The translations under genes were made by a program, and so were the position numbers. From Pontederia crassipes (taxonomy: Eukaryota; Streptophyta; Magnoliopsida; Commelinales; Pontederiaceae), in NCBI GenBank assembly GCA_030549335.1, contig CM060190.1, forward strand, positions 72,554,118-72,618,117: 64,000 nt of DNA. Reading direction: 5' to 3'. Positions 12,090 through 24,700 of the stretch are shown here, one piece after another (position 1 is the stretch's first letter; each line of letters begins with the position of its first letter). The notes beneath the pieces are model-generated. The model saw only the letters and a list, made by a program, of their open reading frames with translations. It was not told where the DNA came from and made no database searches.

Positions 12090-14965
12090 ATCTCAACTTC
12101 TTTTTTTTTTTTTATATCACGATCATTGAATTTTAGAAACGTCTCATCCGTCATTATCACGATCTATGACTGATGAATCAGTGATGTGGCATTGACACTA
12201 CAAGAAAAGTGAGCTTTTTCGACGGCAAGCAAACCGTCGCAAATTGCGACGAAATTTGAGACGGATGTCAATCCGTCATAATTTCCGACGATCAGGATCG
12301 TCGGAAATATAAAAAATAAATTATGAAATATATTACATTATTATTTTATTTTCTGAGAGTTTGGAACATCGGAATTTTTGACAGCTCCCAATCCGTCGCA
12401 ATTTTCGACAGTCTAACTCGTCAGTAACATTATGTAATATATAGCGTAGTCGGTATTTTATTATTACACATTTCGACAGTCTGGCCCGTCGGAAGTTCAG
12501 ACGGTCCGGAACGTCAATAACGAAAAAAATAATTAAATATTGTAATCATACATATCATAATATATAATATTATTAGTATTTTATTATTATAATTACCGAC
12601 AGTTCGGACCGTCAAAAGTTCAGACGGTCAGGACCATCGGCAACAAAAAATAATTAAATATTGTAATCGTATATATCATAATATATAATATTGTTAGTAT
12701 TTTATTATTATAGTAAAGAAAAAAGTAATTAAATATTGTAATAGCATATATCATAATATATAATATTATTAGTATTTTATTATTATAGTTACCGATGGTT
12801 CAGACAGTCGAAAGTTCAGACGGTCAAGATGGTTGGTAACACAAAAAGTAATTAAATATTATAATCTTATATATCATAATATGTGATATAATTAGTATTT
12901 TATTATTATAATTACCAACGAAACTTTTGACGATAAAAAATGTCGATAAAGTAAAATTATTATTTTATTATTATATTTTTTGACGGTCAAAATTGTCGAT
13001 AATTAAAAAATAATCCGGCTCCATTTCCCGTCTTTTTTTTCTTTTCCCGCTATCCACTTTCTTTTTCCTTCTATTTATTCATTCACTCTACCTCCTATTT
13101 ATTCATTCACTCTATTTATTCTTTTCCACTCTCCGTTCTCTCTACCTCCTCTCTCTCCCAAACAACAATGACCCCCCGGCAACCCCTTTCATTGGCCGCC
13201 AGCCACCGGCAACCCCTCTCTCTTGCCTGTGGCCAAACCGCCCGTTAGCCTGATCCGACCGCAGTCGGCCAAATTAGTCGCCGGACGGCTCAATCAGCCG
13301 CCAGGCAGCCTGATCCGGCCACAGCCGACGCCAGGTGCCCTGATCTGGCCACTGCCGGGCAGATCGGCTGCTAGGCGGCTCGATCAGCCACTGCCAGTCA
13401 GATCGGCCTCCAGGCAGCCTGATCCGGCCTCCAGGTAGCCTGAATCAGCCGCAGTTGGCAAGATCGGCCGCCAAGCGGCCCGATTCGGCCGACTGCGGCC
13501 AGATCGGCCACTCGATCGGCTGCCTGGCGGCCTGATCCGGCCAATGGCAGCGGGCAAATTTTTTTATATTTTAAAAATTGTTTGCGACGGTCGCAACCGC
13601 CAGAACGTATCGATGGTAAGCAACTGTCGAAATTATCGACGATCGTGGCCGCCGGAAAGTTTTGACAGTCGCAACCGTCAAGAACGTTTTGACAGCCTCA
13701 ACCGTCGAAAGTTTCGATGGTCGCAACCGTCGAAACGTTTTGAGCAGTTGCGACCGTCGAAGAGTTCCGATGGTTGCGACCGCGTGTTCTGACGATTGCG
13801 AAGTTTCGACAGACTCAACCATCTGAACTTCCGACAAGTGTTTTTCGAACGGTCGGTAATGATTTGCGATGCCACCTTTTTCGACCGATTGTTTTCATCG
13901 ATAAATCCATTGAAAACCTCTATTTTTGACGGTTTTTCTCGATTTTTTAACAATTTTGACCGTCGGAAAATACTATTTTTTTTGTACTGTGACATGTACG
14001 TCTACGTGGCACCACATTAATATTTTCTCTCTCGTTTATGTCAAATTTAAAAAAAATGGTACATCAATATTTTTTTCTTTTCTCTATTCAAATTTAATTT
14101 TTATCTGCATGATTATTCAACTTCAAAATTTTGAGACACGATCATTCAACTTTTGAAAATTTCAAGCATGATTATTGTTAAAATTAAATAATAAAAATTA
14201 ATAAGTAAAAAATAAATACGGAAGACACTTGTACCGACCCGACACATTTGGGCATAGCCCAGTCGGATTAGGCATCCAGTTTTTTATGTGTATTAAATAT
14301 ATAATATTATAATAACTAATATTAATAAATTAGCGAAATAAAAATTTAGAAAAAATGAAATATCGGTTACATTTTTTACCCTAAAATTTGGACTAATAAA
14401 AATATTATAACTAGAAAAATAAAAATATTTTTCCGCACAAAATTTTGTTAGGCCTAGCCAAATCTTATTGCACCATCTAGAGGGTGCCATCTAGGAGGCA
14501 TGGACAAATTTTATTTGTCCAATTTTTATGGCAAAAAATGTAAATGATATTTTATTTTTTTCATTTTTTATTCCCTAATTGAATAATATTAATTATTATA
14601 ATATGATATATTTAATATACGTAAAAATTTGCACAACCCGACCCGACTAGGTTGTGCCCAAATCATGTCGAGTTCAGTTCAAGTGCCTTTAATTTTTTTA
14701 TTTTTTATATATTATTTTTATCTTAAGATTTTAATGATGATCGTGCTTGAAATTTTGAAAAATTGAATTATCACATTTGAAAAAAATGTATAAAGTTAAA
14801 TGACCATGCAGATACAAAATTAATTTTGAGTAGATGAAAAAAAATATTGACGTGACATTTTTATTTTTTTTAAACTGACGTTGAGGAAACATAAAATGTT
14901 AGCGGGTTGTAAGCATTCCACCAATTAATGGATGATAATCAGTCACGATGATCATGACTGAAAAT
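12090..14965. mobile_element. foldback element split by a CACTA insertion
   Basis: Outside the nested CACTA element, the left part (12090-12195 plus 13993-14450) is roughly an inverted copy of the right part (14460-14965). For example ATCTGCATGATTATTCAACTT near 14103 pairs with the inverse of AAGTTAAATGACCATGCAGAT near 14783, and the GACCCGAC segments near 14237 and 14638 are also mirrored. A third, single-arm relative lies at about 35520-35850. No transposase is seen. It could be a Mutator-like foldback or another long-TIR element; the exact ends are not fixed. Confidence 0.55.
12196..13989. mobile_element. non-autonomous CACTA element 2
   Basis: Starts CACTACAAGAAAAG and ends TTTTTTTGTACTG, a one-base variant of the inverse terminus, with a TGA duplication at 12193-12195 and 13990-13992. 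It shares with elements 1 and 4 the CGACGGT/ACCGTCG subterminal repeats, AT-rich spacers, a GC-rich core (about 13190-13550) and a TTTTTTTATATTTTAAAAA-like junction before the right repeat zone. No transposase is encoded. It is nested in the foldback element, so it inserted later. Confidence 0.9.
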
Positions 14966-14989
14966 GTTTATGAAATTTTAAATTTATTG

Positions 14990-15320
14990 TGGTTGCGCTG
15001 CCTTGCCGAGTATGAGATGTTGAGCGTTGAAGTCGCCCGAAGCTTAGAATCGACGAAGGCCCAATAGAGGAGGGCCTTAGGAAGAAGGATGAGCACTAGC
15101 TCCTTAGAACCCGTCCTTTCCTCCATGGAAGCTCCAAGGAAGCACACAGAGGCGATGTGCCCAATTAACCAGGGATGGCAACGAGCTCTTGATCGCAGCT
15201 GGAACAAGGATGAAGATGCCCTTGGCGGCCCGTTCCTCAAGCACCAAAGGGATAGGAGGGGTGTCACCCACCCCAGCCCCACCCCCAGCCCCACCCTCCA
15301 CTTTTTTAAGAAAAAATAGT
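14990..15320 (-). other. GC-richer stretch, unrecognised
   Basis: A locally GC-richer segment with a 200-residue minus-strand frame (14968-15570) and a 76-residue plus-strand frame. I recognise neither. The composition stands out from the flanks, so it could be a captured gene fragment or part of a retroelement. No function is proposed. Confidence 0.3.
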
Positions 15321-15489
15321 ATGTTACACCTTGCACATGTGGAACAGAGAGAAATATGACGTGTGATGTCCATGTAGGCGGGGTGAGCGGAAAATGAGTT
15401 ATCACAAATAAAATAACAGTTGAATGAAATAAGTCAATAGTTAGATGTAGTTTAGTTATAAAGTAAAATTGAATGATATAAAGACCAAC

Positions 15490-15730
15490 AATGGTTGGGG
15501 GTGTGGCTCCTCCTCGCTTTCTCGAGTTCGAGTCCATATGAACATAGAATTTTTTTGTTGGAAGCCTCATCTGTTATTATTGGCACATGTCGTGGGATCT
15601 TACCGGATTAGTGGGCTCGTTGGTGGACGGACCTTCAACTTAGGATAGTGCGTATAACTATTAACTCCGTTCGAATTGGACCATCGACATTGCTTTCCAT
15701 ACACCAGTGGCTACAATTAAAAAAAAACAT
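15490..15730 (+). mobile_element. possible tRNA-derived SINE
   Basis: A box-B-like CGAGTTCGAGTCC near 15523 lies about 200 bp before an A-rich tail (15716-15728). I could not find a convincing box A or a target-site duplication, so this is tentative. Confidence 0.35.
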
Positions 15731-16070
15731 TGAAGGAAAGAGAAAATAATCAAATATCATTCACAAATTTTTAAGGATTTAGAAAATATATGGACCCAAA
15801 ATGGGTCAGATGTATGGACCTACTATTGATTCATAGATTAATGGTGCTTCTTGATAGATATTTTTTAAAATGAATTTATAATGAATTTAAGTTATACATC
15901 CACATGGCACGTGGATCTCATTTGGGTTCAGATAATCTCCAATCTCAATTTTTAATTCAATAGTTAAAAAGATATACATGGACACCTTCATTTTTTAAAA
16001 TTATAACACATAATGTACTGATTACATTTTTTATTTATATAATATCAGTATTTATTATTTTAGTAAATTA
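15731..16070. other. AT-rich intergenic stretch
   Basis: I see no coding or repeat feature. Confidence 0.4.
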
Positions 16071-16074
16071 AGAC

Positions 16075-16653
16075 TTGGTTGGCTCGATTTGGCTTGCCGG
16101 CTCGAGTTGGTCAGTCAGAACCGTGTCTAGTCAGCGAAAGGGTAGGGCCAGGCAAGGCCCCCTGCGCCGGCCTGAGGCTCAGTCAGTCAAGTGCAGATTT
16201 ATTGGCTCTTTGGCATCGAAAACCTTTTCGTTCTCCCCTGCTGCCGGATTGGAGTCCCCCTCTGGTTGGGCTAAGTGCAACAACACTGATGGAGCATCAG
16301 CGCAGGCCCCGGGGGATCATAACATTTCACCCACTTTCTAGGCAATGGCTCCACCACCACTGCAGAATGCCATCCGCATCAAAAAGGTTGGAGCAAGCTT
16401 GGCACCGAGGACTGCTCAGAATGGAGGCAGGCCACTCGAACTCACCAACCTGCATGTCATGTCAGAGCAGCTCCCACACCACATGGCTGAACTTGTTGAA
16501 TCGATTCACAGGGTCCTAGCTCATAAGAGAATAACGGAGAAACATTTAAAATGCCTCTATGCAATTGTGGATTTAGATATTATCTTGATGAATTTTAAAT
16601 TTGGTAAACTTTTGTGGACATTCTACCCCACTACTCATATAATAAAGACATGA
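16075..16653 (+). other. overlapping short frames, unrecognised
   Basis: Three overlapping plus-strand frames (88, 146 and 102 residues) lie in a GC-richer island. The last one starts MAPPPLQNAIRIKK and has no domain I recognise. Overlapping frames in different phases suggest a decayed or captured segment, not a gene. Confidence 0.25.
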
Positions 16654-17093
16654 TGGATGCAGAGGAGATTTGGGTGCATTATTACATGCAAATTATTGTA
16701 GTGTTGCTCATGGGGGCATACCCCTAGTAGGAGGTATGGTCTAGCATTGATTTGCTACATGCCATGAAACGATCCATATGATCTGCATACAATATATAAG
16801 AACTTTTTTTTTTAAATTCATGCCAGAGATCTTTTTATTTAATAGTATATTGTTGGAGATGAAAAGTTCAAATGTGTCTTTTTTTTCGGCAAGAAAGGAA
16901 CGAAAGAGCCCTTTAAGTACAATTATGGAAGTATTTAGTTCACATTATAAATAAAATAATAAAGCTATAGAAATGTTGATTATAAAATTCTCACGAGTCA
17001 CATCTAAAAATTATTTTCTTCATAGAATCAATAGTCTTATTTTTTACTCCTAAATAAATAGTTGGGATATATATATATATATATATATATAAA
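16654..17093. other. AT-rich stretch with TA repeat
   Basis: No gene. A TA dinucleotide run at about 17066-17092 abuts the miniature inverted-repeat element that follows. Confidence 0.5.
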
Positions 17094-17308
17094 TAAGGTT
17101 AGGTAGTATGCAATCAAAAGTTGTATAACCAATATGTAATTAATAAATCAGGACCGTTAGATCATTAGTATATGGTTAAAATTCAACCTCTATTGAATTT
17201 AATATTAAGTTATTATTTTAATCTTAACCACTTAATCATCATCCAACGATTCAAATTCGTTAGATATATATTAGTTGTACAACTTTTAATTACATATTAT
17301 TTAAATCC
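17094..17308. mobile_element. miniature inverted-repeat element
   Basis: Ends are inverted: AATCAAAAGTTGTATAACCA near 17112 mirrors TTAGTTGTACAACTTTTAAT near 17269, and GACCGTTAGAT mirrors ATCCAACGATTC inside. Length is about 215 bp with no coding capacity. Both ends merge into TA-rich flanks, so the duplication cannot be read and the superfamily is uncertain. Confidence 0.6.
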
Positions 17309-18568
17309 TATATATTGATTGTACAACTAAGAGTAACATCAATAATTTCTATACGGACTAAAAGACAACTAACACGCCCTTTGAAACTTGGAAGCCAATT
17401 GAATTAATTTCCAATCACTTTTGTAGTCAAAAGGAAAAAAAGAAAAGAGGTTTGTGCTTCTTGTCCACTAATCTTGCAAGGTCAAGATCTCATGTGCATC
17501 TCGTCCTAGAACGCCTTCTTAGACTATAGAACACAAATTAAAGTTAAACAGGTGGTGGTTTCACATTCATGATTTAGAAGTTGATAAGATCCTTTATCAA
17601 GTGATCATTTTCTGACGGACGGTACTATGAAGTATGAACATACGACTTTACATTGTTTTAATGTTATATATATATATATATATTGTGGCTATTTTCATAA
17701 ATCTATCTTATTTCAAATTTTCACGTCTAATTTTAAATTATGAATTTTTTTATTTTCAAATTATTATAATTTTTTTAATTTGATCGTCGACTTTTGTCAA
17801 CTTTTCTGTAACTTTATTATTTCATTTCTACTCTGGAGAGTCTAAGTCATCTTTAATTCATTTGTCAGCATCTGCGGGTATGTAACCTTTCTGCTTTTGG
17901 CCTTTCCCCCTGATAATATCTTTCCATCTTTCTGACCTCAACAATTTGCTCAATTTTCTCCTAGTTCAATGCTCAACTATGAATCCGTAAGTTATGTTTA
18001 TTTTAGATTTAAAACTAAAATAAAACTTCGATTTTTTTAAAACTGATTAATCGTAATATTATACTTTCATATATAGTTATATCAACCAGTAAATTAATGT
18101 TAACATAAATATTTTAATAGTATATATTTTTATATTATTGTTATTATTATTATTATTTAATCTGGCTTGCCTACATCCAATCCGGATAATGTAAAGTGAT
18201 ATTTATACTTTCTAACAATAGAAAGTTATTTAAAAAGGCATGTAAAATGAACATTTTGAATAAGAAAGTTCTCATAATCAAAATTAAAATTCAAACTATT
18301 TTTCCTAGAAAGTAATCTTATAAATTACCATGCCAATTGTTAATTACTTGAGATGTTGGATCTAATCTCTGTTCACTTCTCACTTCTCAGTCGCACCCAT
18401 ACAACATCTCGTCATCATCCTGACATCACACTCCCAGTTGCCTTCCTCCATCTACAAACTCATATTAAAAACAAAGCCCAAACTCTGTTCCTGCTTCTAA
18501 AAGTTTCAAGCCAAGCCAACTCTTTTTGCTCGTAGTTGTAGTCGTAGGTTGTGTTCCTTCCACAGATC
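17309..18568. other. upstream region of the receptor kinase
   Basis: No coding feature. AT-rich with a TA run near 17665. The proximal promoter of the gene starting at 18569 must lie here, but I could not identify a secure TATA box or cis-element. Confidence 0.4.
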
Positions 18569-18710
18569 ATGGGGACTGCATCATCCCCGCCCTCTGTACT
18601 TCTTCGCCTGCAGCTTCCTCTTCGATCGGCGTCCATCATGCTCTGTCTCTTCTTCTTGTTCATGGGCATGGCTACAGCTCAAACTAATCAAACTACAGAT
18701 CCCGCAGAAG
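18569..18710 (+). CDS. receptor kinase exon 1: signal peptide
   Basis: Encodes a 47-residue leader with a hydrophobic core ([16 protein letters not shown]) and a likely cleavage near ATAQ. It ends TDPAE in phase 1, as copies A and D do. The donor is AG|GTACAC. Confidence 0.88.
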
Positions 18711-21700
18711 GTACACCTCTCTCTCTCTCTCTGATAAAAACATGTTGAGATGGTATTATGATTCTAAAGCAGCATGAAACTGCTTATGACGGCCGATTAA
18801 TCATTCATCATCCAATGAAGCTGACATATCTCTCTGTACTGCTCCATGATCTGTTTACTGTTGTAACAAAGAAAAATAACAAGAATTATTTGGGGATTTC
18901 CGACAAGTTACTTTTTCGCTTTTGTGAGCTTTTTATAGCGCGATGGCTGCACCATCAATCTTCCCCGTTTATTCCGCGCGTTACGTCCGCTGATATATCA
19001 GGTTACTTTCGTAACGTCCGTCGTGTTATGTTGGTCATAAGCTAACGTCGCATTCCATGACATTTCGTGACCTGTAACGGTCACTACTAACATCTCCCAC
19101 TTGATCGATGCGGTCACGATATCCAACACTTCCATTATTCTTGTAGTGTTACAATATCAAACACTCTCACTCTTTATGTAGTGTTTATCAGAGATATTAT
19201 TCTGAAGTTCACTATTCATAAGACTTCAACTTGACTCAACAATCTTGGAGTCTAATTAAACAAACATTTAATATCAATTGTGAAGTTCATTATTCATGAA
19301 ACTTTCTTCCTATTCAAGTATTTTCGAATCTCATTAAATCAAAATGTCTAATGAATATTTCAATTAAACTCTCTATGCAAGAGAATCAATAAACAAATCA
19401 CTTCTAGGCAAATAGATCAACGTCACATATTTTCTTTCCCATATATTAAAATATAGTGTTCCTTGATCTCAATATGCTTTCTTTGTAAACTATTTGTTCC
19501 ACTGCGCATCAAATTTATAACTTCTTGAAAATCAAAGTGTATCTAGTTCATTGACCATGTTAACGCCAGTTGCATAACAAAGCATGTTAGATCAACATTG
19601 TTTGGATGATTATCTTTGTACTGATAATGTATTTCACTTCATGTGTGTGTTCAACTACACATTCATGTTTCTTGCAATCCTAAGAAACAAGTGCACCACC
19701 CAACATTAATAAGTGACTTTGATGTGAATTTTCAGATGATAATATTCTTATCATAATTCACATTAAAAAAAGAAAAAGTTTACAACATCAAATGTATTAG
19801 CTTGTGTATGTCAATTTCAATTGTACTTTTGCCTTTAATCTTTTCATAATCCTCTTAAGGGCTTCTTAATTTTACCTTTCCAGAATTATCTTAAAAGTTT
19901 ATCGATCAGACTTACTACATAAGTCAAAGAAGGCTTTGTACATAATATTGCATACATAAAGCTTCCATCTCTTGTGCATTTGGATTTTGTTTTATACTTT
20001 TCCATCATTTCTAATGACACTGACTTTTCATTAAGTCTTTTCCAATCACAAGTGATGTATGTGCTGAAATATTATTCTGTATTTCAAATCTCAATACTAT
20101 CTTCTTTAGATATTGTTGGTGACTCCAACTCAATATTCTCGAGTTCTTATTCCAAGTCATTTGAATTTCAAGAATTTAGCTTATTTCGCACATATTCATT
20201 CTTCTAAATTCTTTGTTCAACATTTCATTTATTTTGTTGAGTCCGTAACATCATTTTCCAGTTAGCAAAATGTCGTGTTCATAAACTAACATTATCACAA
20301 ATTTGCTCCCACTATTCTGATGCACATATAACAATCCAATTTGCTCATAACAAAGTTGAAAATTGGATGTCCATCATTAGCATTTTAATGACGTTATAAT
20401 TTCTTGATTTTCCTCAGTTCTTCATTGAGTGAGTTAATCCCATTGGAATAACTTCAAATTCATACACGTGAATCATCGCTAAGATCATCATTTTCGATGC
20501 ATACTTAGCTTCTAGAGAATAGGAAAATCAATTCCGACTAACTAGTATAATCCTTGACAACAATTATTTTGTGCGATTCAATAGTACCAATAATTAGGTA
20601 CATTTTTCGAATGCCCATTTGCACCCTATGTATTTTGCCCGCTTCCAGCAAGTCACATAGCGCCCATTCACCGTAAAAAAATTGAGTCCCTTCTTTTTAT
20701 ACTGGCCAGTCATGATTCCAGACTCTCAGAAGTCATCACTTTTGTGATAGGATCTGTACAATCCTCTTACAACCACACAGTGTTATACGAACATCTCACA
20801 CCCGTACAGATTCCAAATGTGCGAGTCTCGTTCAGGGGACCCTCTTATTGTCAATTATACTTGTGGAGAGTATATGGGTTCCTCCACTTCTTCCAAAGAT
20901 TTTTTTTTAACTTCTCTTCCACTATTGGACCTTTGTCCATATGTCTCTTAGAGAGTCAACTTTAATATCACAAAAATAATCATCCTTTTATTATTATTCC
21001 TGCACCTTTTCTTTTTCGGAAAGGTTACATTATGACTCTTGCTTAGACCAATTTATTTATGGAAGCATAAACATCCTTTGGACACAAGCAATAAACTTGC
21101 ATGTCACCATCCTAAAGTACAACTTATCACAAATCTGACATACAACACATGCAATTTTACATCTCCTCTTCGAAGATGGCTCAACTCGAACTTCCTGCCA
21201 TTACCAGTTTGTATGGCATTGACTTTATGGACTTTATGGGAATTCTTTGTATGCAACTCTTTCTAAAAAATAAATTCCTTTTGAGAGCCACGAGTGGGAT
21301 AACATACACATTATTTCATTCATAAAAAATTTCTTTCCACCACGTTATTTTACTGTGGCACATAGGAAATAATAGTAGTATTCCTATATATTAAATGCAA
21401 TAATCACTCATTCCCTAGAGATATTTTCTTCTCTACCTGTCCATACTTTTCGAATTGGTTTTCCCAATTCCTTCTCATATTCCGTCTTACATCTCTTGTC
21501 TACAAAAAAAAAGGCTTTTCTTTCCAAGAAATCTTAAATTTCACAAAAGGAGAATTCATTAATGAATGTCATGAACTATTCCGTCTTCTTACGTGTAACC
21601 GCACTCATTGAACTATAAATGTCTGAATGAATCACTTAACAATTATTTTGACAATCAAACAATATTCCAATGCAATGCTTTTGCACTTGTATGTTGCATA

Positions 21701-24700
21701 GGTCAAATAACATTCCAGTGCAATATTCTTGCACCCAATATATTAAGCGTCAGCTTCATTCTCATAATTTGTCAAATTCTTTTTTTTTTTAATGTGTGGT
21801 CTCTTAACAAAGATAACAACAATACACATAATATTTAGACGACACATTCATTAATTATTCATATCACGGAAAGATAAAATAGATCATATTTTGAAACAAA
21901 CTTTTTCATAACCAATCTTTTTGTTCTTTTCGATAGATACACATCTGAAATAGAAATCGACTTCAAATAATTTTCTTCCGAAAAAATAAATCTAGAGATG
22001 GAATTCCGGCTTGTCACAGAGTGTACAACTTACCGGTTGTCACTCACATTCCGTCTATGAATTTTAACACTATCAATGTTCAGATAAGTGCTATTCCCCA
22101 TATATCATTCGTCTTATTTCTTCATTTCATTAAAGTCGACATATTATTCTTTGACCTTTATTATTTTCGTCGTCACAATACTTTTGACGACTATAGCAAA
22201 CTTGAACTTTTTGGAGCTCTATTTATTCCAGTATCATATATCAAATCAAACTTTTCACCTTGTGATAATTTGCCTTTATGTGGTCAAATATCTCACAAGA
22301 ATGGCATACTCCATATTGCCCATTGTTAATTACTTTTCAATAAGGTCAATATGTTTCTAATGTGTATCTCTATGGACTTAGTCCGCTTCCTGAACTTTTT
22401 CAACTTTGAAGACAGTCCGTTTAATTTTAGCCAAATCAAATTCCATGGCCAATGGGCTGGCATTTCTATGACCGACTTAACAATTTCATTAAGTTACCAA
22501 GTTGTGGCAGCCTTATCACACCATAGTGATCAAAATAAATTATTCAGGATTCTCTCCTGAAATATTTTCACTATGACTATATTTATATGGTTAAGTACTT
22601 AACCATTCTTGACAATCCCATTTATATGATCTATATTATTAAATTCCTTCATCCTTCAAATATCATATTTGTTCAGAAGAAGTCGTACATTCTTCTTCAT
22701 TTTGATGTTGTATTTTCCTTGATAATTCTAATAGATCATACATTATCTTATAAGTTATTTAGCCTAATAAGATTATTTTATTTGTCATTCCACTCCCATT
22801 TTCCTTTTACTTTCAATGGCCTACTTTTAGGTAGCACCTTCCGAAAACTCAGATTTGAAGGAATCATTGACATCATCTTAATTATCACTTAATAGTTCAT
22901 ACCTAATTTTTCAGCTTCACATTATGTTTAGTATCACACATATACTCTTATATGCCTAGCTCCGAAAACTAAGATTAAATGAGTTTTGTAATTGGCACAA
23001 ATTTTTTAAGTAATATCTACTTAAAATATTGTCCACAGTAAAACTCTAATTTAACTTATTTATAGCATATCACAAACAGAAAACATAAGCAATTAAAAAT
23101 AAATGCACATAGCAATCGATACATATAGAAATTAGAAAAACAAAACTAATAATGAAAATGATTATAATAACTTCAGGATATAATTATTTTGAAATTACCA
23201 TGTAAATAATTAATCCAAAAATATAATATTAATGATTCCCAAAATAACAATAGTCAAGTTAAAATTTAAAATATAAATGCTGAACTTATTCTCAGAATAA
23301 TAATACAACCAAAAAGAATATTTTGAATACATAATAGTTTCAAAATCAAAATTCGTATGTACATAAAAATGAAAGCAACATATGCATGTATTCTATTAAA
23401 TGGGCCAGCATGTTAACAAAAAATTTACGTCACCTAATAACCAAAAGTGACGTATGGGTTTGACTCTGTGAAGCATACGAGCCTTTACTGTTTCTCTTCC
23501 CCAACAGCCAAAAGAAATAAAAAAAATGCACCTCTTGCAGCAACCATTACAAAGCTCTCCAAGGATCACCGTGACTGTTGGATCACTCCTGCCGGCGTCA
23601 GTGCTGCTGTGGGGACTGGAGGTACCGTAGGATCTCTTAGAAGTGATGGAGGGGGCTGTTCAGGACGATGGTTGAGTTGGCATCCTGTGCGACGCGAATG
23701 GATCAGCCCCTCAGTTTACCGACGTCGCCTACGGTCGCCTGCCACTGGTGGACGACAACGAGAAACAGATGAAGAGGAACACGATAATTCCGATCACGAC
23801 CACAGGACCTGTTCGTTCCGTTGGTCGTTGTGTCTGATTTCGGACCTCTATTGAGTTCGCCGGTGATCTCCCGCACGAGAATGGCGAGCCTGGACGCAAG
23901 CCTGAAGAGGGTCTGCGACCTACCATGATCATGGATAGCATCTCAGATCCCGATGTAGAAGATGCACATAAGGGATGCGTCTCTTCAGGAGATTTCGTGA
24001 TGCGGGGGCCTCAGAAGTGATTAACGAATCGAGACAAGCAACGAATGGAGGTCTCCGGGAGTCGCCTCACGCCCCGACGTTTGGAATTCTTCGCCATCAT
24101 CTCCCAGTGTGCCAGCGTCAAATTCTATTTGCAATTTCACTTTGCTTTGTTAAGTTTTTTATTATGATTCGACATCAAATAAAAGGAATCATGCTCTATA
24201 GGATTTGAAATTATGACATCGGGTTTTGGAGACCCGCGTTCTACCGAACAGAACTAAGAGCGTTTTCTTATGATAGGGGATAGGACTACTCTGTAAAGAG
24301 TAGGATTTTTCTACCTCCAACGAATGCGTACGAAAGACTATGTCCAATTTGAATCAATCTCAATTAATCCCTCGTGCCAGCGCACGCGGACGCTGCAACA
24401 TCGCCGGAAGTGCTCCGTTCGGAGGTACACAACTCTGGTGGGACTCGACGATGAGAGGATAGAGAGGATCGACTCGGAAGCTCTGATACCAATGTTATAA
24501 CAAAGAAAAACAACGAGAATTATTAGGGAACTTCTAACAAGTTATCCTTTCCGCTCTTATGAGCTTTTTATAGCGCGATGGCTGCACTTCGTCTCCGTTT
24601 ATTCCGTGCGTTACGCCCACTGACATATCAAATTACTAACGTCCAACGTCGTGTCATGCTAGCCATATGCCAACGTCGCATTCCACGATATTTCGTGACC

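Noticed and set aside
14968..15570. A 200-residue minus-strand protein-coding gene
   Set aside because: No recognisable domain, no splice or promoter support, and a possible SINE overlaps it.
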